Positions 39,045 through 49,880 are shown, numbered from the stretch's first letter. The stretch: DNA of 64,000 bases from Acanthosepion esculentum (GCA_964036315.1 OZ038485.1:81415863-81479862), one strand, 5' to 3'. The notes: generated from the sequence alone by a model not told the origin. A program made the numbers and translations.

Positions 39045-39705
39045 TTGCAACACGTTTATTTATCATCTCTCAGTTGTGCCTCTGTCTTTGGGCAGAGTGA
39101 ACTCAGGGGCGACTCCGTTAAAGGACAGGGTCGCAACTGGGGAAAATTATACTGAGAGGTGCCGAGCCCTGGAGAACAGCTGCCCGAGGCAGCGCCTTCT
39201 CATTGCACTAGAGAGAAGGATCGGTGCACGCACCGAGGCCAGCGCAACCGACCGTTGCGGGGGTTCGGGGAATTTTTTTACCATGCCCGGGTGCACGCGC
39301 TCGGGCTCCCCACATTAAACCGACCTTGTCACAACCTGACCTCGCGGGGGTTGAGTAAATACAAATTACTCTTTTTGAGTAATTTCACGTTTACTTATCA
39401 TCTCTCAGTTGCATCTCTGTCTTTGGGTAGAGTGCGCTTAGGTGCTTCCCTGTCAAAGGACAGAGGGGCAACTGAGAAAATAATACTGAAGAGGTGCCCA
39501 GCCCTCGGGAACAGCTGCCCGAGGCGCGCCCTCACATTGCACCAGAGGGAGGGATCGGTGCTCGCACCGAGGACAGCGCAACCGACGGTTGCCGGGTCTC
39601 TGGGCAATTTTTGTTCATTGCCCGGGTGTTCGCGATTGGGTCTCCACCTTAAAAAGACTTTGTGTCACATCTCGTCTCAGTGGGGAGTAAATACCATGTG
39701 TAAAT
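39045..39705 (+). repeat. GC-rich structured repeat, two tandem units (334 bp)
   Basis: Two units about 334 bp apart (CGGTGCACGCACCG hairpin at 39222, its variant at 39556). Order of parts: TCTCAGTTG, GGGCAGAGTG, a paired AAAGGACAG...GCAACTG block, GAACAGCTGCCCGAGGC, the CGGTGC/GCACCG hairpin, GCAAC/GTTGC hairpin, GGGCAATTTTT, CCCGGGTG..CGGG hairpin, then a GTCACA..CTCG.GGGG end and TAAATAC. It shares architecture with 27735-28215. Reading frames across it (up to 184 codons) break at these hairpins and are not supported as genes. Confidence 0.75.
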
Positions 39706-39709
39706 TACT

Positions 39710-40925
39710 ATAAAGTAGATCGTAGGCTTTTTAATCTCAGAATTCGTGGGAGAATTGAGCTCCATCTTCGCATTTATCCATATATATTCCATAATATAGG
39801 TTTTACTTAATTAGCAATTATGTTTCTCTAATTCTTCAAATGTTGAATGTTTAACTAATTCCAATTTCGATTTTCCCATCTTTACCCTATATTAATTTTA
39901 TCTTATAAATTGTCTCCTGTTCTGTCACCCATGAAATAAAAATAAATGTTTGTACGGAAAGTAAGGACCTACGTACATCAAATCGTCTTTAATATAAGTG
40001 ACAGAAGAAGAATTAAGCTTAAACATTAACTCAAAACTTAAATGCAGCGATAATTTTTGAGTTCTTCTGTAGTTTATTGATGCCTATCGTATTTACTCCT
40101 CCCTAGTTATTGTGATAATGACCAAACCAAGAGTCCTCCACGGGAGCTGGTTTAAACTTTTAAGCAATTTTGAATACAAAAGAAAAATAAAAGTTACACC
40201 CCTTGAACCATGAAAGCAACGGTAATGGCTTGTATAATATATTAACATATATTTTTAACCTCGAATATTCTGGCTACCCTTAATCTGAGGTCAACGAAAA
40301 TCGTTCCCTGCACCTAACTTTTTTAGGGATTTTGTATGCGCTATGAATCTTTGAAATCGGACCAGTGTGAGCGGAGGAGTTGCTTGGACACACGCACACA
40401 GAGCACACACACACAAACGCACAAATACACTGTAATTTATATATAAGATAGTGCAAATTTCACTTTCATGTTCCACAATTATATTGGTTACTTGCCAAGG
40501 TCGAGATATTTTTCAGCGTTTCCTTGTTTGTTTTGTTTTTGTTTATTTTTTTTTCAATTCCACATGCGTCTTCTTTTCAGAATAGCTTAATAGTTTTCGT
40601 TACGGAAAGTGAAATCTGCAATTCAATTTCCGGACTAGTCAGTTGTGTTCACTCTCTTCCGGTTTCTTACTTTACTGTTAATTACGATCTTCAAAATATT
40701 TAAATTTCAGTAACACCTTGTATCTTAGTGGCTTTTATAGGCAAGATTAGGGCGAAATGTTTTAAGGGTAATCATCTCGTCTTTTCTCCTCACTATTCTT
40801 CGGATTCAGAGTCTAAAAATCAATGCATTTTTACTGTCTGTTATACGAAACTTGAGTATTTTTAAATTGCTATTTATATCCTGATTTCCGATATTTTTCA
40901 AATTAATTCCGAATACCCTGAACTC
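39710..40925. other. No gene seen
   Basis: AT-rich, a short (CA)n at 40388-40430, no supported ORF. Part of 40640-40760 weakly resembles LINE-B 3' UTR. Confidence 0.35.
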
Positions 40926-40929
40926 TTCG

Positions 40930-41262
40930 GTATAGTACCTAGACAGTATTTACCTTAGTCGGACTATTGTCCTCATCTTTGTCGCCATTTTTGTCACAAC
41001 GTTTCGGCCGTTGTACGCTCCGACCTTCTTCAGGTGGTTGGAATTTCGAACCGAACCCTTTATTTCGATCACTGGGGTAGACTGTTCTAGTTCCACGAGC
41101 CATGTTTGATGGATGTCAGTTATCAGTTAACTCCTGATAATTTTCCCTCTGAAAGTTCTCCACTGCCTGAACCGGGTATTGAACTCACACTCTTTGGGTC
41201 TGTCACTGGATCTAACCAACGCCTTTTATCCACTGTGCCATGTGTCCTTGAGGACATCTGGG
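40930..41262 (-). repeat. SINE-H: tRNA-like head with hammerhead-like body
   Basis: Antisense copy with the same order as 21012-21355. Head: A-box side at about 41230-41240 and B-box side at 41174-41185. Body: GAACAGTCTACCCCAGTGAT and TCGAAATTCC marks. Core: CACCTGAAGA, GGTC/GGCC stem II (one G-T pair), GAAAC, ACGT palindrome, GTT triplet and GTG (stem I CAC/GTG), all within 40991-41036. Tail: GACAATAGTCCGAC. Frame 41179-41544 crossing it is not a gene. Confidence 0.75.
40991..41036 (-). ncRNA. Hammerhead-like core in SINE-H
   Basis: All core positions are kept (CUGAAGA, GAAA). Stem I has three pairs CAC/GTG, stem II four pairs, and stem III is the palindromic ACGT. Predicted cleavage is after GUU. 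Same spacing from the tRNA-like head (about 130-140 nt) as the plus copy. Confidence 0.62.
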
Positions 41263-41264
41263 TA

Positions 41265-41590
41265 TGAATTTCTGAGTGTTATAAACCTAATTTTTCAGCA
41301 ACCATTTTTTACCAGTACTCATATTGCAATTTTGCTGTTATCATTCATGTTTTTACCAGATCTCATATTGCAACTTTTTTTTTGTTATCATTGCTGTTCT
41401 CTGGCACTCCTTATTACTGGTTCCCATATTGTATTTATTTCTATGCTTGGCCGACTCAGGAGATTTTTGTGGCCTAGCATATGTGCTGATTCCTTAAGTT
41501 TACGAATTTTCCAATGGTGTTCCCTGTCTATGATCTCAACCTGATCCCACAGGGGACGGTGATCTCCCTTCTCTCTCCATATGTGGTCAG
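41265..41590. other. Unassigned retroelement-like stretch
   Basis: Contains two CAGATCTCATATTGCAA-like repeats near 41305-41365. No coding support. Leads into a further hammerhead-like copy. Confidence 0.3.
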
Positions 41591-41720
41591 CCACGCCTGA
41601 AGAAGGCCGGAGCGTACAACGGCCGAAACGTTGTGACAAATATGGCGACAAAGATGAGGACAATAGTCCGACTAATGTAAATACTGTACATAATATCTCA
41701 TCTCATAAATATAGACAGGT
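41591..41720 (+). ncRNA. Hammerhead-like core with SINE-H tail
   Basis: CTGAAGA (41597-41603), GGCC...GGCC stem II, GAAA (41625-41628), ACGT palindrome and GTT (41630-41632), then GTG, possible partner of CGC before the core (stem I: G-C, T-G, G-C). The tail ACAAAGATGAGGACAATAG and CTCATCTCATAAATAT is shared with SINE-H. The upstream body differs, so it may belong to a related element. Confidence 0.6.
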
Positions 41721-41724
41721 ACCT

Positions 41725-42260
41725 AGACGTTTTGAATTTAAACCTAGTACTAGACTGGCGTCGTGATCTCATCAATTTACTGTTGAGTTGGTTAGATGTA
41801 GCCGTAAATTCTGTACTAATAGTTTCTTTCCTCGAACTTCTCGCTTGTGGAACCACCTTCCGGCTCCATGTTTACCAGCCAACTTTAATCTTCAAAAATC
41901 TAAATGCTATGTCAATCGCTATCTACTCTCTTCCTGATTACTCTTTTCTCTTCCTGCTCATCATTAATGTTAGTGTTCCTAATTCTTCTACAGCCTGTAA
42001 CTCCTTGTGACTTCGTGTCTCTACTGCCTTGCATGGAGTGACACCAATTAAAAAATGTCGCTTGTGGAAATCTCTTCTGGCGTTTTGCTTTCCAGTGAAA
42101 AAAAATTCAAAATTCAATGTCAAACGTTATTTTCCAGTACTTATATTTCTCTCTACCCTTAATAATGTTTTCTTTTTCTCATATCCTCTCACACTCAAGT
42201 AACCTCCTTACATCTTAGCGGATTTATTGCCTTTCTTGTAGTGCAATGATTAAACAAATG
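41725..42260 (+). pseudogene. LINE-B C-terminal fragment, with 3' UTR repeated
   Basis: Frame from 41732: LNLVLDWRRDLINLLLSW and a VSFLELLACGTTFRLHVYQPT segment, then LQKSKCYVNRYLLSS-type tail (frameshifted). Two 3' UTR versions follow: one ends at 42055 (CTTGCATGGAGTGACACC), the second at about 42250 (CTTGTAGTGCAATG). The second also repeats a CTTGTGGAAATCTCTTC segment, indicating a partial duplication. Confidence 0.7.
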
Positions 42261-43140
42261 ATATTTCGGAAGAGGATTACTAAGGTCAGTGGTGAAACAA
42301 TGATTTTTGTGCGCCTATGTAATTTACATTAAACTTCTAACACTTCGTTTAAGCGTTAAGCTTTGTTTTACGGCCACAATTGACGCAAATCATTATTGTG
42401 AATTTACTTGCTGTAACTTGAATGTGTCAAATTATTAAAGTTGTCCCACGAGGTTTTATATTTTCTTCAAACATTCAGAACTGAATCGATTGTAATTAAC
42501 ATATTTTCTTAATTAGTTTAATGAACCATCAAAAGCCCGTCTACTCTAGTTCAAATATAACAAGTCTCGTTCACTTAAAACGTCGTTATATAAATGTACC
42601 TATTTTATCTCAGTGAATTGACCCCAGTCATTTTTTTTTAGTTTAAGTGGACTTGTTCATTGTCCAAGTTTCCCGCTTCTTGGTCACAGAAGCGCAACGG
42701 ACAATGGGAGCAGTCGTCTAGAAAATTGGCTGGCCATTATTAGTGGGAAAATAAAGAGCGGTTTTGACTTACCACGGTGTTCGTTGTGAAACCGGCATCA
42801 AAATAGGGGAATGCATGTACCTTTTGACCAGATATATTCTGCTAGGGCTATCTCAAATGAAGACAAAATGCCCTATCATATTAAAAGTACCATTGAAAAG
42901 ATTTCTTGCCGTACGTAATTAGTTTCCACGATAATCAAGTCATTGTATATATGGCCAAGCTGAATATTTTTACTTAGGCATTAATCACTGGCTGGTTCAG
43001 TACTTCATTTATTAATCATTCAACAAGAATCACTCTCACAATACTAGGTTAACACGCAAGATATTCAATTAATTTTCTTAAACCCGGAAATATTGTGAGT
43101 TGAAATGGTGCCACTGCATTACAGCGAGGAAGAACTATGT
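42260..43140. other. No gene seen outside one hairpin
   Basis: AT-rich sequence on both sides of 42659-42707; no ORF or repeat family was recognised. Confidence 0.35.
42659..42707. other. Two-part hairpin
   Basis: Outer stem CATTGTCC/GGACAATG and inner stem CGCTTCT/AGAAGCG, with GGTCAC in the loop. Isolated, no terminator-like T run, no adjacent gene. Probably part of a decayed repeat. Confidence 0.4.
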
Positions 43141-43500
43141 TTAGGCTTGATTTCTTTTGTTTTACGGCATATCAAACAGAATGGGTTATTTAATGCCGAC
43201 ATGAGTTTTAGGATAGGTTAGTATAAATAGAATATGTGTTGTTTGTAAGAAGCCAGTTCGTAGATCAGGTTTCATTGGCGTATTTTTGTAAAGAGGGCTT
43301 TTGCTGAGAGCCTGGTTTGGTTATGGCTTATTTTGTTTTACGCCATATGAACCTCAATGGATTATTTGGTGCCGACAACATTTTTACAATAGGTTCGTAT
43401 GAAAAGAATATGTATTCTTTGTAAGAAATCAGTTTGCAAGTCAGGTTTAAATGACGTATTTTTGTAAAGAGGGTTTTTGTCAAGAGTCAAATGTATTGCT
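43141..43500. repeat. Tandem duplication of about 177 bp
   Basis: TTTGTTTTACGGCATAT...GGGTTATTTAATGCCGAC (43156) recurs as TTTGTTTTACGCCATAT...GGATTATTTGGTGCCGAC (43333). The match continues through GTAAGAA..CAG and GACGTATTTTTGTAAAGAGGG. The copies have diverged. Confidence 0.75.
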
Positions 43501-43699
43501 GGCGATATTTTTTTACAAATGTATTGCTGGTAATATTTGGTTTTCAAATCTGGGACCCTAAGAGATGCTACTACCCCGAGTCAAGGTCTGCCTGGGAACA
43601 ACAGCAATTAAGAGGTGGTTCCATGTTCCTCAAAGACTGGTCTGGCTGCCAGTTGTAGTTTATCGTTATAACCAGGACGGAATAAGTTTGTATTAACAA

Positions 43700-44000
43700 A
43701 TATTTAACTACTGAGCTATGTCGGCCAATAATAATTATGTAAAAATAAAGTTTTTTACTCTATCAATGTTTCGCACATGACAATTTCGTATTTTAGATAG
43801 AACTTCAAAAAGCCTAACCTAACCAGCTAACTACTGAGCTATGTCGGCCAATAATAATTATGTAAAAATAAAGTTTTTTTTACTCTATCAATGTTTTGCA
43901 TATGACAATTTCGTATTTTAGACAAAACCGAAAAATTCCGAAATAGCAAACTTACGTGCTAACTTCTGAACTACACCGGCCAATTATTAATTGTCTATGC
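43700..44000. repeat. Tandem repeat of about 120 bp, 2.3 copies
   Basis: AACTACTGAGCTATGTCGGCC begins at about 43707 and 43829, each followed by AATAATAATTATGTAAAAAT and a CAATTTCGTATTTTAGA end. A decayed third start is near 43960. TCGGCCAAT resembles part of a tRNA-like A/B region, but this is not enough to call a SINE. Confidence 0.75.
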
Positions 44001-44244
44001 ATGAGTTCAAACATCCACTCTTAAACATTAATACTAGCCACCCTATTTTGTAGAATGGGAACATTAATGTGTTATATTTAGAAACCTGTAATTAATGCCG
44101 GAATTTTGTAAACCTATAATTATTATTTTATTTCTTGAAACAAAATTAAGGGCGTGAGACTAGGACGTGTTTTCTCAACAAACTTATTCAACCTTTCCAG
44201 TGAAACGATCCTGAGAGAATTAGAAGTCCTACCAGGATTCATTT

Positions 44245-44900
44245 ATTGGCGGCCACAATCTTAACAATATAAGATATGCAGATAAGTAGATATATAGTAG
44301 ATATATAATTAACATCATGTTGATAGCAGACTCAGAAAGGAAACTAGAGGAACTCCAACAGAAGGTGGTAACGACAATGAGAAGAGAAGATTATCAAATG
44401 ACAGACTGTAGGATTGTCAGCAAAAAAAAAAATCTCCCTCCAACGTGCATATTACAAATTGGAGGTGCCAAAAATTTAACAAGTGCAAAAATTTAAATAT
44501 CTAGGAAGTGTTTTAAAGGAGGGTGGAAAATGAGACGTCTAAATCCGAAGGTGCATAGGGATAGTAACGAAAGGTGCCTTCCAAAAGTTAAGCAAAGTAT
44601 TAAGAAACAGGAAAATTTCATCGGAAACAGAAAAGAATACTGAACTCTTTCTTGTTTGATGGCGTCTCGCACTGCATCATTTGTCAGTCGGTCTACATTG
44701 GAAGAGAAACATGCTTTCATTTTTATATAATTAATATTGATCGGTATAGCTGCGTAGTTTCTTAACTTTTAAGGTTCCCAGAAAGAGAGAGATGAAAATT
44801 TTAAGGCGCATAATGAGGAAACAGAGCTTGGAAATTTCGACACTCCCAGGGTAGCCTATTCAATGCAAGAGGTACTGAGAAAAGCAGTGTATAACCTACC
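44245..44900 (+). pseudogene. LINE-A RT palm and C-terminal fragment
   Basis: The reading starts GGHNLNNIRYAD (YAD at 44275-44283, the catalytic box with its last Asp lost to a small insert). It resumes as ADSERKLEELQQKVVTTMRRED (about 44325-44395). Then a connector with GGAKNLTSAKI, and after stops a CRIVTKGAFQKLSKVLRNRKISSETEK-type segment (frameshifted, 44550-44640). The last part near 44770-44850 (MKILRRIMRKQSLEISTLPG-like) is the decayed LGHIMRKEGLENLTLTG block. It is not functional. Confidence 0.7.
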
Positions 44901-44924
44901 TAACGAGCTCGTAAAAATTAGATA

Positions 44925-45015
44925 ATAATGTCTTAGTGATACAAGTTTTACTAATTAATCTATAAGTGGGGGAAGAAGAATTGGATTCATAAGCGAATAT
45001 AACGAACCCCCCCCC
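44925..45015 (-). repeat. SINE-T fragment
   Basis: GGGGGAAGAAGAATTGGATTCA and GCGAATATAACGAACCC match the SINE-T antisense body; a poly-C/poly-A junction follows. Confidence 0.55.
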
Positions 45016-45369
45016 CCCAAAAAAAAAAACTTGGAACAATGTGATGTGGTCATAAGCATATATTCTATAAAGCAGATATATTACGAAAGATTTTCTCATC
45101 AGAACTACAATTCATGATTTTTTACCATTAAATTAACTCGAGATATTTTCTGGACAATGGATGGAACATGAAAAGGTTAAATATATTGTTGTGTTTATCG
45201 TACGATCAATAGTCAGCCGGATGCAATAAACGATAACATTCCAACCATGTTTATTAACTTATAACCTTCGTTAAAATATAAGTTCACTATGTTGCCTGTT
45301 TTTATTGCTACCGGATGAATTTACATTTCATTTACACAGTTAATTTTTATGTAAAGCAAAGGAAAGAAT

Positions 45370-45370
<1 letters not shown>
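45015..45370. other. No feature recognised
   Basis: AT-rich spacer. Confidence 0.35.
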
Positions 45371-45373
<3 letters not shown>

Positions 45374-45422
<49 letters not shown>

Positions 45423-45628
45423 CATAATGAGAAGCCACGTATACTTTCTTGATATGTATATAATATGGAGAAAACAACTGAAAATTTGCAAATTAAAAGA
45501 AAAAAAATTGAATATTCTTTTTGAAAGTATTTATTTATATTTTTTTTTATAAAAAATAAATAAATACTTTCAAAAAAATATTCAATTTTTTTTTTCTTTT
45601 AATTTGCAACTTTTCAGTTGTTTTCTCC

Positions 45629-45680
<52 letters not shown>
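45374..45680. repeat. Palindrome flanked on both sides by (AT)n
   Basis: Arms at about 45457-45545 and 45549-45640 are nearly perfect inverses (TAATATGGAGAAAACAACTG ... CAGTTGTTTTCTCCATATTA). Each arm is bounded outside by (AT)n (45374-45420 and 45636-45680). The loop is only a few bases, so the whole could extrude as a cruciform. Confidence 0.88.
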
Positions 45681-45681
<1 letters not shown>

Positions 45682-45684
45682 GAC

Positions 45685-46060
45685 ACCTATCCCGAAGACC
45701 GTCTTAAATATGGCTTGATTCCAACAAGAGCAGTGAATGATTCCAGAAAAGATTACGAGGTTCTCATATTTCAAATTTCAATATTTCAATTAAAAAAACA
45801 TTGGGAACTTGGAACATTTTTTGACTTCCCACGCAAATATACAGTGTCGATAAAGTCTCTTTATAATTTAAAAAAATATATTACTAAGGCAATTAATGAG
45901 TTATCCTAATCAGATTTGATCTATGTACTCAGAAGTTATCGAAGTCTTTAATCATATTGTATTTGTGTATTTCAAGTATCATGTTCATGAAAGAGGTACT
46001 CTTAAAATGAATCCCTTAACATTTCCAGAAGAAATCGCGTGACAATAGAGAGGTGTATTA
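45685..46060. other. No gene supported; 101-codon frame
   Basis: The reading frame 45604-45909 starts in (AT)n and then gives a non-repetitive stretch (EDRLKYGLIPTRAVNDSRKD, then FPRKYTVSIKSLYNLKKYIT) that could be decayed coding sequence, but no family was recognised. Confidence 0.2.
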
Positions 46061-46065
46061 AATTA

Positions 46066-46806
46066 CCGTATTTGACGGCATATAAGACCCACCTGCGTAT
46101 AAGACGCACCCGAATTTCAGCAGGGAAAATCAAGAAAAAATTAGTAATTAGTAAAGTTAGTAAAATTATTAGTAAATGGTACAGCCTAGGTTATATTTAT
46201 GAGGTATTATTTTGGTTAAACAAGCTGTGATTACAGTTGAACGAAAATAATAGGAAAAAAGGAACACGAGCCTATAAAAAATTTATTATATCCAAAAGTA
46301 AGAAAACAAAATGAAAATCAAGCAATTATTAAAATTGAGCCAAACACTACAGTTACCATTACAAAATTATATTTATCTTCAAATCCATAAAATTCCTCGT
46401 CTTCGTGATGAAAACTCTGATACACATTTTCAATACTACTATCATTGTCTTTAAATAATGCGTCATCTTCCGTTCCACTGAGAGAATTGCTAATGCCACA
46501 CTTTTTAGAAGATTTCACAGCAATTTCTGGTCTAATATTATCCCAAGTTTGCTTCACCCATTCGCAGACTTCTACAATGCTGGGTCTTTTTATTCTTCCT
46601 GTAAGTGTAAGGTCGTTATCAGGCATTGCCATTCACGTGTTCCATTGCGCCTTCATGTTTAAGTCTAAGTTAATAGAAGTTGCTAGGTAGCTAATTTCGG
46701 ATGACTATCTCGAATTTTAAACTTACATATGGCATATAAGACGCAGTAGAATTTGAAAAGATATTTTGGTAAAAAAAAAGTGCGCCTTATATGCTGTCAA
46801 ATACGG
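46066..46806 (-). mobile_element. pogo/Tigger-type element, deleted
   Basis: TIRs CCGTATTTGACGGCATATAA (46066) and its complement ending CAAATACGG (46806), each next to TA. GTATAAGACGCAC is repeated inside the left end. The inner part on the minus strand is a transposase tail. At 741 bp it is far shorter than a full pogo element and is non-autonomous. Confidence 0.88.
46318..46632 (-). pseudogene. pogo/Tigger transposase C-terminal tail
   Basis: A minus-strand frame of 104 codons reads LTGRIKRPSIVEVCEWVKQTW, then IAVKSSKKCGISNSLSGTEDDAL. This matches the conserved tail of pogo/Tigger DDE transposases (VxxWVxxAWxxVxxExIxxSFKKCGIxNALDGTEDD). The DDE catalytic region and CENP-B-like DNA-binding domain are absent. 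The Met at 46632 is just the first in frame. The last residues are unrelated extension. Confidence 0.85.
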
Positions 46807-46809
46807 TAG

Positions 46810-47505
46810 TTAAAAAAACTTCAGTATCTACTCCTCGTTTTGTAACAATTTCCACATATTTGTCTGTTCATTTGCTTTTGTAATATTCTTTTAAAATGTA
46901 AAGAGACTTTACAGCCACCATGTATAAATTAAATATTATTTAACAGTTCATATTCGTTGATATTTTTCAAATAAAATATGATTCAATAAATCTATAGTTA
47001 AAATCTATGGAATTAAAGTAAAGTAATTAAAGTAAAATCCTTTTCAGCTCGTAATTTTAAATCGTGTTTCCAGTTATTATTACTTCAAGCGTTCTTAGAG
47101 TGGAAACACGTATTTGAAATAAACGACCTATTTTCATGTTTACACAGTGTATATTACGTCTATCTCTATTCGAGAAATCTTAATAAAGAAGAATGTGCTC
47201 TCTATAGAGGGCGGATGGACCTGCCTTCTCCTTTGTAGGGGCAACCTCTGTTTGATTCGGTGTGCTTCACCGTTCAGCTAGGTACAGCGTTACACTTTAG
47301 CAAGGCTCTATTTTCTTTTTCTTAATATTTATATGGAAAGCACATCTCGTAACTAAGATATTTTTTCGACAGCCCAATATCTGCACTGTTTCGTACCCGA
47401 AACGTAAAAAGCATTCATATTCGAAAAATCTTAATAAAGCGACAAAGGAAAGCAGATCAAATGCTAATTTCTCCTATAAAGGAGTTCGTTCGCTACCTTA
47501 GAGCA
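46810..47505. other. No gene seen
   Basis: AT-rich; no ORF or repeat family recognised. Confidence 0.35.
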
Positions 47506-47830
47506 GTTCAGTTACGTGCCATGTGTGATACACGCTTAAGGCGATCATGTATCAGTAGGTTGCCATTTCTTTCCGCAGTAGACCAGTTGCCATCCAAGGC
47601 TATAGAACCCAGTCTGTCCTGCTATTTATACATTGGCGGGTGGAGCGGCGGAGAAGATGAGGGTTCATTCATTTCCCAAGGGTATTAGCACGTAACTGTA
47701 TGGAGAAGATGAGGGTTCATACATTTCCCAAGGGTATTAGCACGTAACTGTATGTAATGGATTTGATTGGAATTCGAACTCGGCCCTCTGATTCTTCAAT
47801 CCGACCCGCTATCCATTACTCCACCATACC
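47505..47830 (-). repeat. SINE-T, near full length, with internal duplication
   Basis: Antisense, complete order: GTGCCATGTGTGATACACGC, AGTAGGTTGCCATTTC, GTAGACCAGTTGCC, CAGTCTGTCCTGCTATTTA, then a 55 bp segment (GGAGAAGATGAGGGTTCAT...GCACGTAACTGTAT) present twice in tandem (47648-47702 and 47702-47756). The tRNA-like head follows with B box (antisense GGAATTCGAACTC, about 47769) and A-box side ATCCATTACTCCACC (47811). Confidence 0.8.
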
Positions 47831-48425
47831 TCCTCGTAAGATATCTCGAATACACAAGCCGATACTCGTAATACACTATGTTTAAAGTAAAAATAAATAC
47901 GGGACTTCTACTTCAAATACGAGCATCCACTATAGTAACCTTTGATGTAATGAAAATACCGGATTAAAAATAAATCCGTTAATATCCAGCTACACTGAAT
48001 ATATTAGGTTTCGCATTCAAAGATGGAAAAGAAACAAATACTTCGTTGGTCTTAATTAATATAATTAATATATAATTTATAATATATAAAGTTAATATTT
48101 CCCCTCATTATCAATAACAATTTATTTATCCGCTTTTTTATTCCTCAGGCGTAATTTTTCAAATTTCGACGCAAAGAAAAATTCAATATCAGTTTTAATC
48201 TCTTCACACATAATAAATTATTTCTCTTAAAAATGTTCCGATGATCTAAAAAGATGATAAGCGGATGGAGACAAACCAGCAGAGTGAAGAGTTTGGGGAT
48301 AAAGTTACATATTTAATGTCATAAATCGTTATTCTGAAAATAACGAAATATCAACGATTAACCAATGATGTACAACACCCTTCATATCTTAACAAACAGA
48401 GTATTTTTCTTTCGGAACCAGAAAT
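47830..48425. other. No gene seen
   Basis: AT-rich; no ORF or repeat family recognised. Confidence 0.35.
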
Positions 48426-48429
48426 ACTG

Positions 48430-48640
48430 GTTAAGCAATATCGAGCCTGCTGAGTATCTATATGGGTTACCGCTTGGGAATATCAGCTTATGTAACCTAG
48501 GATGTGCATGTAGTGCAATCGATAATGGCTTGGAATTCAAATCCAGGCGGGTTCGTTGTATTCACTTGCGCGAAAGTAGCTTTGAGAAAGGTATGAATTC
48601 ACTTCTTGCCCATTCCTGTTATGAATTGATAGGACTTGTA
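48430..48640 (+). repeat. 5S rRNA-derived SINE, partial
   Basis: Starts in the middle of a 5S-like sequence: GTTAAGCAATATCGAGCCTG, GAGTATCTATATGGGTTACCGC, TTGGGAATATCAGC. These equal the 5S internal-control-region part (GTTAAGCAACGTCGGGCC..., GTACTTGGATGGGTGACCGC, CTGGGAATACCGGG). A tRNA-like part follows (GTAGTGCAATCGATAATGG, then GGAATTCAAATCC) and a SINE-T-like body. It matches the 60613-60870 copy. Confidence 0.72.
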
Positions 48641-48679
48641 TCAGCAAACCGTAATTATCTACGAAAAAAAATTCTCACA

Positions 48680-49190
48680 ATCTAAAAATATTTTCTGATA
48701 AGCCATAAAAATATAACAAGTCAATCTTATTATTTAATGATCTTTTCTAATATCAGTTCGTCTCTATCGACCAAATCCGTTAATAATACTCCTATTACCA
48801 CAGGGGCGCAGTAACTCGTTTAAAACATTCACTAATTTTTCACTAGAGTTTGCGCTCTGTAGCACAATTGTTAACACGCTAATATTTACATGCACAAAAT
48901 TTTGAGGTCCACTAGCTTCTTCCTTAGTCATTTTGAATTTGAGTCTATTTATGATTAACACAGAATTCATAATGAATTATCATTTACCCATTACTGGATT
49001 TTTTGTTTATAATACCCTGTATTTTTAAATAAAGAGGACAGATAGCTTGAAGAATTTAACATACACAAGTCATTTTGGAAGGAAGACAAGCAGTGTAAAC
49101 AGCGAGCAAATCTACTTTTGTGGGAATGGATTATACAATAACGGACGAAAGGAGATGGTAAACGGTAAAAAATATACTTAAGGCAACGAA
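48680..49190. other. No gene supported; possible LINE-A trace
   Basis: A short GCTTGAAGAATTTAACATACAC at 49044 resembles the GLENLTLTG segment of LINE-A. Nothing else is recognised. Confidence 0.3.

Positions 49191-49192
<2 letters not shown>

Positions 49193-49253
<61 letters not shown>
49193..49253. repeat. (AT)n microsatellite
   Basis: Pure AT tract. Confidence 0.95.
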
Positions 49254-49257
<4 letters not shown>

Positions 49258-49410
49258 GTCATTCACAGACAGTACTGTTTCGCTGTATCACAGATCCTCA
49301 GTGCGACTAGACTTCCGAATGCCTCAAGCCAGGATTGAAACACAACTAATTTTGTGTCAGCCAGAGCTATCTTCACTCGGTAGAGTTACACAACTAAATC
49401 TAGCGTATTG

Positions 49411-49412
<2 letters not shown>

Positions 49413-49496
<84 letters not shown>
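49413..49496. repeat. (AT)n microsatellite
   Basis: Pure AT tract of about 84 bp. Confidence 0.95.
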
Positions 49497-49498
<2 letters not shown>

Positions 49499-49509
49499 AG
49501 ATTTTCAGA

Positions 49510-49615
49510 TCCATGACAGCACATGTGCCGAAAGGATTTGGCACATAAAGTTAGATGAAAGAGAAAAGGCTTGGAGAATTTAACGCTCACAGGATACGTT
49601 AAAAGCAATAGAACA
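49510..49615 (+). repeat. LINE-A C-terminal and 3' end mixed fragment
   Basis: Contains CATGACAGCACATGTGCCG.. AAGGATTTGGCACATAAAG (LINE-A end-like) followed by EKAWRI*RSQ in one frame and, in another, AAAAGGCTTGGAGAATTTAACGC (KGLENLT). The order is reversed compared with intact LINE-A, so two fragments are joined. Confidence 0.45.
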
Positions 49616-49719
49616 GATTGATTTTTTACGCATATCAACCTTTTTCAGGCTATTTAACCTAGGGAATATTATTTAAATTCTGAGAAATCTTTTGAGATAA
49701 TAACGATTTGCTCATATAA

Positions 49720-49880
49720 GTTCTACTAATTAAGCCCTAGTTAGCCAGGAGAAAAGTTGGGTTCAAACATTTTCCAAGGTTATTTGCCCGTAAGTGATTT
49801 TAACGAACCCGAATGGAATTGGAACTTGGCTCACTAATCTGGAGCCGTTATCCATTACACCACCTGCACATCCAAGCTAG
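49720..49880 (-). repeat. SINE-T head and proximal body
   Basis: Antisense: CAGGAGAAAAGTTGGGTTCA, TTCCAAGGTTATTTGCCCG, TAAGTGATTTTAACGAACCC, then the tRNA-like head with antisense B box (GGAATTGGAACTTGG) and ATCCATTACACCACC. Confidence 0.72.

Noticed and set aside
39159..39713. 184-codon plus frame, the longest in the window
   Set aside because: Runs through two tandem copies of a structured non-coding repeat; the peptide only reflects the duplication and has no recognised domain.
42659..42707. Rho-independent terminator-like hairpin
   Set aside because: No T run after it, no upstream gene, and the window is eukaryotic.
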